A stretch of DNA of 64,000 nt, taken from NCBI RefSeq assembly GCF_029873635.1, contig NC_080422.1:4754001-4818000 (forward strand), written 5' to 3'. Source of the DNA: Malania oleifera. Taxonomy: Eukaryota > Streptophyta > Magnoliopsida > Santalales > Ximeniaceae. Under the pieces are notes generated by a model. It did no database searches and was not told the DNA's origin. It worked only from the letters and a program-made list of their open reading frames with translations. Below, piece after piece: positions 1-9,500 of the stretch. The position numbers were made by a program, and so were the translations under genes. Numbering within the stretch: the first letter of the stretch is position 1; the number at the start of each line of letters is the position of its first letter.

Positions 1-341
1 ACCCTATCTGCTCAGTTAAGAATTACTTCATCTGATATTCTGATGGATTAACACCATCTAATTGGATAGGTAAGTTTACTATTGACTTAGACCCATACAT
101 TTGTGTATTTAGGCCACTGGAGAAAGTGTACCACGTGCTGTTATCAACAGTAAACAGGAGAGGAACCATGTGCACACTTGAGCACACATGCAATCACAGT
201 TTTTGATATGTTATTTTGCAGGGTAATATTGGTAATTCATATTTAAAATTTTGATATAGTCAATGGTCTCCTTTTTGGGCTCCTAGTGAATAAAAACTGA
301 AGGCGCTGGAGAGCATTTTTAACATCAAGAAATCCCCCATA
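1..341 (+). promoter_or_regulatory. Upstream region of the CBL gene
   Basis: This stretch precedes the CBL start codon and has no coding sequence I can support. It contains TTATTTTGCAG at about 214-224, which would serve as an acceptor for a 5' UTR intron, but no matching donor is visible and the true promoter may lie before the window. It is assigned to the CBL gene only by position. Confidence 0.4.
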
Positions 342-3281
342 ATGGGATGTGTTTGTATGAAGCAGAAGCTGAGGTACAACCAGAAAGCTGCTCTTGCAGC
401 TCAAACATGTTGTAAGCTCTGAGTTCTTTTCATTTACTCATTTCGAGATGAAAGTTTTTTTGAGATTTATTTTTCACTTTTTTAATTGAGTGTTACTTTG
501 CAAATACATAATAGTGATGTGCAATTATTTTTCACGTTCATTTTTAAGGTCCTTTTGACTTTTATGCTTGCAGTTAATGTTAAGGACATTGAAGTTTTGT
601 ACGAGTTGTTTAGGAAATTAAGCAGTTCTATAGTTGATGATGGGTACATCAGCAAGGTAAATTTCAATAGTAATTCTCAGCCACTGTTCAGTTAACAGAA
701 AACTCTAGGTGCAATATTAATGTATGTATGCAAGACAATTCAATCACTTGACAGTTGATACTGAGTTGGTGTAGCATGACAATTCAATCACTTGACACTG
801 AGTTGTAGTAGTAGTTTGGAAATTTTAGCTTTGACCAAGTAGATTAATTTTGGTCATGGGCTTTTGATTTTCATGAAAAGGCATCCTGAACTTTTACTAC
901 TGGTTTTGCAGGAAGAGTTTCAGATTGGCTTATTCAGGAACAGCAAAAACCAGAATTTCTTCGCAGATAGGGTTGGGTTCCTGTCGTTATATTTGATTTT
1001 TGAGTGAAAACAGAAAAAATAAATAAATAAGGGGATGCTGATCAGATACTGCCATCCAAATTCTATCTTTATCTTCCTTAGGATGACAATATCTTGGTTT
1101 TGGGTTTGTTTTAATAGATTTTCAGTTTGTTTGATACCGAACATGATGGGCTGATAGAATTCAGAGAGTTTGTTCAATCTTTGAGTGTTTTCCACCCAGA
1201 TGCCCCTCAAACAGCAAAAGTAAATTGTATGTAACTTGCCTCAATTATGCTTGTATGAGTCTTCTTGCCATTGTGTGAAGTTTGTACTGAAGCTTTGACG
1301 TTCCATGTGGCAGTTGCATTTCAATTATATGATGTACGAGACACAGGCTTCATTGAGCATGTTGAGGTGAATGGAAGTGCTGATTCTACAGTCAGTTTTC
1401 TGAAAATCACACATAACTAACACATTAACCTAGTGACAGAAGTTCACAACAAAGTTAAGCTGATCTCCATGAAGTTAATGAGAAAATTGAAGTGACTAAA
1501 GACTTCTGTGTCCTGCCGTGTATTCCCCAAAGATATTTGACCTAAATTTTAAGTTGTTAATTTTTTTTTATGAAAAAGTACTCATGTATATGCCAATGGA
1601 TGTCTATAGCTTTTCATGTTTAATTATTTTCTTGTAAATGGATTGATCCCGTAAAAAAACAGATGCTGCTGTAGTTTCAATGAATAATTTCCCACACATT
1701 TCATTGATAACAATTCTATCTTATATACACAATAGTTGAGGAGCTAATTTAGGAATTATACAAACGTTGAAGCTAAATCTATGCTACTGTTACAATGTAC
1801 AGCTATAGAATTCAAACTTAGAATCAGTTACAAATGTAGAATTAATGACAGAATATGTGACATGATCTTAGGCTAGACATGCTCTGTTTTGGTTTGATTG
1901 TGATCCACACATTCTTCCCTTATAGATCCTATTCGTTGACAGAATGTTTTTAATGGATTATATCGTGAAAGGTCAAGGAGATGATTGTGGCTTTTCTAAA
2001 TGAGTCCGATGTGCTCCTTCCTGATGACATTGTTGAAACCATTGTTGATAAGGTATGTTCTGCTTACTGGTGCCACACTCACAGCTTTTAATACGTTCCG
2101 TTGTTGATGAGAACTTTTTTTTTTTTTGTTTTTTTCTTTTGTATTTACTAAGACGTTCAAAGAAGCAGATCTAGGAGGAGATGGAAAAATTGATCCAGAA
2201 GAATGGAAGGAGTTTGTGGCTCGGAATCCATCCATACTGAAGAATATGACTGTTCCATACTTGAAGTAATTTCCTTTCACCCTCTTTATACCTTTCTTCT
2301 AATATAACGAAGCTCACTTGTGACTCAAGTTCTATATATAACTATAGCTTTGGTATTGGTTATTGAGTCACTTGCATAGAACAAACTAGGCATCGTCCAG
2401 TTGGCTGCATATAAATGACTTAAATCCCATCCATATATTAGAAATCCTTTAATTTCATCATATTTGGTGGAATTCATGTCTTGCTAGGTTCACATTGATA
2501 TTTTTTTTTGGCTGCCAACTGAAGTAAAAACCTTGAGAAAGAGAATTCTTGTCGGTACCATTTTGTAAATGCATTATACATTTGTCTCCAAGGCATCACT
2601 TTTCCATTTTAGGCATAAAAACTAGCTTGAAAAATATGAAGACAATAGTAGAGAAAGTAGTCTCTTGACTGTGCTGGCATGGAGTTCCATGATTTGCTAA
2701 TTTCATTGAGTACTAAGATGGGTTGTTTTAGTTTCTTGAATAAAGGAAAATAACTCAAGCCAAAGAGTAGTTGGGATGAGTAAAAGAACTGAAGGCGAGG
2801 TGATGCAAAATATTCCTGAATAAGAAACAAACAACTCATCTGCTTAGGCGTTTGAGAAACTGAAATATAGTGCTTCAGTGATTTGATAAAACAGGTGATC
2901 AACTTCAAGCACTCTCTTGAGATATCTTGTTCAAATAGAAACCAGCCAATTCCTTCATTCAAGGTCTCAATGAAGTTGATTAGTTTTTAATGTATAACAT
3001 TTCAATTATTTACTACCAGTGGACACTGGATCAGGCTTTTGTCTTGTAGGTGAGAGAACATTTTCTCACTTCGATCAGCACTCTGTTTGTATGGACCCTG
3101 CTTTCAAAAGCAGAACTGTTTTTCCAGTCTTCCTATGATAATAATAAGAAATTGTTTTTTATAACGCTGGAAAGTAATTAATAGTTGGTGTTATGTTATT
3201 TGTCGCAGGGACATGACAACTGCATTTCCTAGTTTTGTGCTGAGACCAGACATTCAAGACGAGATCAACAACATCCCTTGA
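342..3281 (+). CDS. Calcineurin B-like calcium sensor, CBL4/SOS3-like
   Basis: EF-hand calcium sensor expected to bind and recruit CIPK protein kinases to membranes. Coding exons: 342-411, 574-656, 912-971, 1118-1226, 1314-1366, 1972-2052, 2153-2265, 3209-3281. They join without a frame break to 213 aa, the usual CBL length. The N terminus is MGCVCMKQ: Gly2 fits N-myristoylation and Cys3 S-acylation, as in membrane-anchored CBLs. Four EF hands are seen: a long atypical first loop ([17 protein letters not shown]), then [20 protein letters not shown] and [12 protein letters not shown]. The C terminus carries FPSFV (residues 196-200), the CBL motif with the serine phosphorylated by CIPKs. The intron 3 donor is GTTGGG, weak after the GT. 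Exon 4 ends at GTAAATT before GTATGT, not at the earlier GTAAAT, because only that choice restores the conserved FAFQLYD. The CBL4/SOS3 (rather than CBL1 or CBL10) assignment rests on the N terminus and is inference; membership of the CBL family is firm. Confidence 0.93.
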
Positions 3282-3526
3282 CAAGGGAAGAGATCAAAAG
3301 AACTAAAAGGAAAATTTGAAATTTGTTTCATTAATTCACAACAAATATCACTTAAAATTGTCACTATGGTGCAATGTCAACGTAATATTTCACAGAAGTT
3401 TAATACGCATACTCGTAATTCACAAGATTCTATGATTAAACATGCAGACAATTGAGTATTGCAACTAACTGGAGCCAATACTTTTCTGGGGTCCGTTGTT
3501 TTACCATGCTGAAATTCTCCATCTGA
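3282..3526. other. Convergent 3' untranslated space between CBL and GDSL genes
   Basis: The CBL stop on the + strand and the GDSL stop on the - strand are 245 bp apart, so the two genes are tail-to-tail and their 3' UTRs probably meet or overlap here. No coding sequence or clear terminator is seen. Confidence 0.6.
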
Positions 3527-6500
3527 TCATTTTCCCTTTGCAGCTACCATGTCCTGCAAGTTCATGGGATAACACATCTTTGTATGCATACCGGACCATA
3601 CATTGTCTGCCAGAATAGCATTCACGGCATCTGTAGGATGAAACTGATCCCACCATATGTGGTTGGAAGCATTATTGCAAGCCATTTCAGGAGAAATGCA
3701 CATTATCCAACCATTGAATTTCCCTAACCCACAGCAAGCATCGGCAGTGACGTTGAAACCTGAACAGCAGCATTGTATATGGCATGAGATACGTATGCAA
3801 AATTTGGATTTCAAACAGCATGGTAGAAAAATGTTTTCAATTGAACTCACCATATCGTTCGTGATTTTTTAAGATATCCATGGAACCTTCAAACACATCA
3901 CAAAAAATGATGTTGGAATCATGGAGCTCCCTACCAAGCTCCTCAACCATGTATCTCATGGCAAAGTTGAACTCCATTATCATGTCATTTATCTCCTGAA
4001 CACACTCTCCATCCTTGCTATTGTGCTGCCACAAGTAGTGAGGAGCACAGCCAATAGGTGCAAGGCCCATTACCACCATATTCCTGACATTTATGTTGTA
4101 CAAATTCTGCATTGCCAATAACCATAGATTAGACTTGTTCTAAAGCGATAATGATCTTAATGCTGAATAGGTGTCAGAAGAACTGAATCCCAATATATGA
4201 ATTAGTTTAGCAATTATAATGTAGCAAAAGAATTTGAGTAGAGGAAATAAAATGATCTTAATGAGGGAAAGACAGTGTGAAGCATATGCAATGAACATAG
4301 ATCAACTCATCAAGTTAGTACCCCAAGCAAAAAAAAATCACAAATGCATCTATACCTAATAGAAGTGAACAAAAAAAAAAGGTTCTGATAACAGGTCTCC
4401 AATGGTATTGTTGTGTTTTTTGTGGCTCTTATACTTGGTGGAGTGCATAAACAAAGGAAGAAAACATATGTGAAGTCATTGGTGCAGTGCAGCAGGAAAT
4501 CATCGACGAATTGACCCAATTCGTCGACGAATTCGTCAGAATTCAGAGCATTTGCATACTGGAAAACTTCGTCAATGAATTGATTGAAATCGTTGACGAA
4601 GAGAGATACTGAGAGCAGATAAAATTCAGACTTTCAGAAGTTGTCGACGAATATGCCTAATTTGTCGACGAATTGACCCAAATCATTGACGAATTGACCC
4701 TATTCGTCGACGAATTCGCTTGGGGCTGTGAGGATGATTTCAAATTTTGAATTTGAACGTTAGAACGGTTGGGTATTTGGAGGGAAGCTTCCGTGGTGTT
4801 GTTAAATATACCATTCTAGGTATATTGAGAAGAGAAGATCATTGTAGTTCATTGTATTGTCTACTTTGAGATTTTCATAGTGAAACCTTTGCCAATTGTT
4901 TCTGTGGATGTAGGAAATCTTTGTCTGAATTCTTATTGCTTTCAAATATACTGAGTGTGTGTGTCATATTTTGGTTCTTCATTGTTTGCTGCGTTTATAT
5001 TGCGCTGTGCAATCCCAAGTTCTTTTCACAACAAATTGGTATCAGAGCGCTGTTGTCATGGCATCAGGCACTTCATATGCAAAGTTTGACGTTGTCAAAT
5101 TTGATGGAACCAGAAACTTCAGTTTATGGCAAAAGAGAGTGAAGGATTTGCTTGTGTAGCAAGGGATGGTGAAGGCTTTGTATGGTGTTCAACCGGAAGG
5201 TATGAATGAGGCAAATTGGAGAGAATTTAAGGCAAAGGCTGTTTCCACAATACGATTGTGTTTGGCCGACGAAGTGTTCTATCATGTGATGGAGGAAGAT
5301 GGTTGATGGTTCGAACTTAAATCAACACATCAACGTATATAATCAAATCATAAGTGATTTAATGCGTACTGATGTAAAGTTTGAAGAGGATGATAAGACA
5401 TTGATGTTACTAAATTCCTTGCCAGCAACTCACACTTATGAAAATTTAGTTACCACTCTTATAATGGGAAAGAGACTCTTAACTTAGAAGAGGTGACAAG
5501 TGCCATGTTAGGATTTCATCAAAGGCTGAAAATCTGCGATGAAAACTCACATGGAGAAGGACTTGTGATGAAAGGTAACTATGAGCATGGGAAAGGAAAA
5601 TTAAAAAATGGATCGAGTCAAAAATCCCGTCATCAATCCAAGAAGAAAAAGGATATCTGGTGTTATAAGTACAATAAAAAGGGGCACGTTAAACCGGAGT
5701 GTCCGGATTGGAAGAAAGGAAATGTTGAAAAGCATGAAGGGACTTCAAAATCAGCAAATGCGGTTCAAGAAGAAAATTCAGTTTGCAGTGATGGTGATGT
5801 ACTTTCAGTTTCGTTGGGGTCGGATCACCTCACGGACTCATGGATTCTAAATTTGGTATGTTCTTACCATATGACTCCAAACAAGGAGTGGTTCAACACT
5901 TATAGTTTGGTAAATTTAGGTTTAGTTCTTATGGGCAATGATGTTTCTTGTAAAATTTTTGGCATTGGAAATGTTAGAATTAAAATGTTTGATGGTGCTG
6001 TGAGAACCTTGAGTAATGTAAGACACATATCGGAGCTACGGAAGAGTCAAATTTCACTTGACACCTTGGATTGTAATGGATTCAATTACAAGTCCGAAGG
6101 TGGGGTTATGAAAGTATGGAAAGGTAATCTGACGGTGATGAAAGGACAAAAGTTCATATTTACACACTGCAGGGAACTACTATTGTAGGTGGAGCTGCAA
6201 TCGTAGATACTGAATTTGATGAAATCGTTTTGTGGCATATGCGTCTTGGGCATATGGGTGAACATGGTATGAAAGAACTTCACAAGAGGAAACTCTTGAA
6301 AGGTATGAAAACAAGTAAACCAAATTTTTACAAGATTTGTGTTCTTGGGAAACAAAATAAGGCAAAATTCAAATCAGTCATTCACAAGACGGAAGGTATT
6401 CTTGATTATATATATTCTGATGTTTGGGGTCCGGTTAGAGTAGCATCAAGAGGTGGACATGTTTATTTTGTGAGTTTTGTTGACGATTACTCACGGAAAG

Positions 6501-9500
6501 TCTGGGTATACTTCATGTGGCACAAGTCTGATACGTTTTCTAGGTTTAAGTTGTGGAAAGCTGAAGTGGAAAACCAAACGGGAAGGAGAATCAAATACCT
6601 CAGGTCAGACAATGGGACCGAGTACGCTGATTCTCGGTTCATGGAGTTTTGTGAGCAACAAGGCATTGAGAGACACTTCACTGTTCATCGGACACCTCAG
6701 CAAAATGGTGTGGCTAAAAGGATGAACTGAACTCTAGTAGAAAGAGCTCGGTGTCTCAGGCTTAATATAGGGCTACCGAAGAACTTCTAGGCCGAGACAG
6801 TTAGTATGACTTGTTTCTTGGTAAACCGATCACTGAGAGCATCACTAGAGGGGAAAGTGGCAGAAGAGGTATGGACGGGAAATGCAGTAGACTATTCCGG
6901 ATTGAAGGTATTTGGTTGTCTAGCCTATGTTCACGTGTCTAGTGAGGAGAGATCGAAACTTGACGCAAAGTATAGACATTGCATCTTTTTAGGATATCAA
7001 AAGGGTGTGAAGGGGTTCAAGCTGTGGGATCTAGTGGCAAGCAAGGTGGTGATCAGTAGAGGCGCAATTTTCGATGAAAAAGTTATGGTGAAACGTACTT
7101 AAGAATGTGATGAATAGAAATAAGAGCTAGAAAGCTGGAGCAGAGATGAACATGTTATGCAGGTGGAGTTAGAAGCTTAGGGCAACGATAATGATCTTGG
7201 TCCTTTGATTGCATGGAGTTCTAGCTCGGGAAACCAGTAAGTCGACAATGTTCCTATACGGAGATCCAGACGCACTATTAGACCACCGCCAAGGTATGAA
7301 TTTGAAGAGTTAGTGTCTTATGCTTTCATTACTAGTTGCAATGATCCAACTACATTTCAAGAGGCAGTACATGGCCAGGAGAAAAGTAGGTGGATGGGTG
7401 CAATGATTAAGGAAATGGAATTGCTGCATAAGAATCAAACTTGGGAGTTGGTAGAGCTTCTAGATGGGCAGAGGACGATAGGTTGCAAATGGGTATATAG
7501 GAAGAAGGAAGCAATTTCAGAAAAGGAAGGAGAAAAATTCAAGACACATAAACTTGATGATGATTCTCTTATTTTCTTGTTGTATGTCGATGACATGTTA
7601 ATAGCTGCGAAAGAAATTGTTGCATAAAGAGTTTGACATGAAAGATCTTGGTCTAGCCAATATGATACTTGATATGGAGATTCGTCAGGATAGAACTACA
7701 GGGAGGTTATGTGGAGAATGTAGTGACCCGAAGAATAATAGCGTTTTTAATAATAAGAGGGAGAGAAAATAGATACAGAAACAGAAGGAGGCCGTAGACG
7801 AACGACATTGCATTTTGGAGATAATATTAAATAATCATAAATTCAGGAAATTGCCCAGCTTCGTCTACGAACACAAGGTCTCGTCGATGAAGGCCTTAAG
7901 GATTTCGTCGACGAACATAGGGCTTCGTTGACGAGAAAATACCGAGTGACGGTTCGAGCTGCTCTGAATTTCGTCGACGAACATAGGGCCTCATCGACGA
8001 ATTTTGTGAAGGGCTCGTCGACGAGGTGACGTGTCTCGTTGACAAACCTGACCCTATAAAAGGCGGGAAACTAGGATAATTCTCATTTCTCTCGCCGCTC
8101 TCTCTCTCCTACGACTCTCTCTCCCTTCTCTCTTCATTTCCGGCCCCACCAGTTGCTGGATAGACGATCCGAAACTACCACGACGCTCCTGGCGGAGTTC
8201 TCTATGCATCTACTGGAGTGGACCGTCGGGAAATCGGAGTTGAAAATCATCCCAAATTCAGGGTAAGGCCTTTTAGTCTCCTTTTGGCCTTGTGGTAGTT
8301 ATAGGAAATGATACAGGCAGAAAAGTACTGATGTTTAGTTCTGACAAATACTGGTTTCAGGGTATTGTAGAAGGCCCTGCGGGTATCGGGTTAGAGTATA
8401 GTAGGGATTTTTCAGAGATAAGGTAAGGGATATATGCTATGCTAGGAAATTTCTAAATATTATGCAGTGTATTTATTTATGAAAATTATGTACTCAAGTA
8501 TGGTGTGGCTTGAGAATGTGTATGTAGTATGGGAGTATGTTTTATGAATTATAGTTTCATGATTTTATGTATTTCAGTGCTATGATTATGTGAATTACAG
8601 TACCATGATTTTACGGATTTTAACACCATGATTATACGAATTACGGATACAGTATTATGATTACATAGTTCCAGTATAATGATTTACAGAGTTTAAAGTA
8701 TGACATGTTTTCTATTACCATAACATCCAAAGTATACAGACAGAGCATTTACAGAATATATAGACAGTTATACAGAGATAGCATCGAGATGCTATGATTA
8801 CAGTATGTACAGAACAGAAAGATAACGTTATGGTAATTTTGAAAACATGATGAAAACAGTGAAAGAGTATATATATGAATATGTATATTGTATCAGACCC
8901 TGTTGGACCCTACAGTTTACAAAGCACGGTACCGTAGCTACATGCAGTATACAGTTTACAGAGTGCAACCGCCTATTCAGATAATAGGCTATAGGTCAAT
9001 CGTATAATGCCCTTGACGTGGACAGGCTCGCTTATGGGCCGCACAACCCTATCATGAGGGGTTAAATCATGACATACAGATATTCACAGGGGAAAGTTTA
9101 CAGTTATTATTATGTATTTTCTGATTTAAAGAGACAAGGGAATTACTTATGTTAGAAGTATTTTGAATAGTAACTTAAATACAGATGTGTTAAATGACAT
9201 GAAAATGGTAATGAATATTATGATTTGTATTGTATTTATAGATCCAGATATACATGATTATATGGAAACGGATTTTTATGATATGAGGACTCATTTGCCA
9301 CACACTAGTAATAGCATATATCTTCTTATTGAGCGTTGGCTCATTCCAGTGTTGAAACCTTTTTCAGGTGATCTAGGTAGGCGAGCAGACCAAGCTCGCA
9401 GGTATAGGGGCGTCTGTAGTGCCCTGATAGCAAAGTGAGTACAGTAAAGGGTTTTTGTATTTGCCCTAGCTAGCTGAGGGCAATTTTGGGGATTTAGTAA

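Noticed and set aside
2609..2962. 117-codon minus-strand open frame
   Set aside because: It lies within the last CBL intron, antisense, with no recognisable domain.
5493..6188. 231-codon open frame as a host zinc-finger protein gene
   Set aside because: It is the gag/protease part of Copia-1 with a decayed CCHC knuckle, flanked by LTRs.
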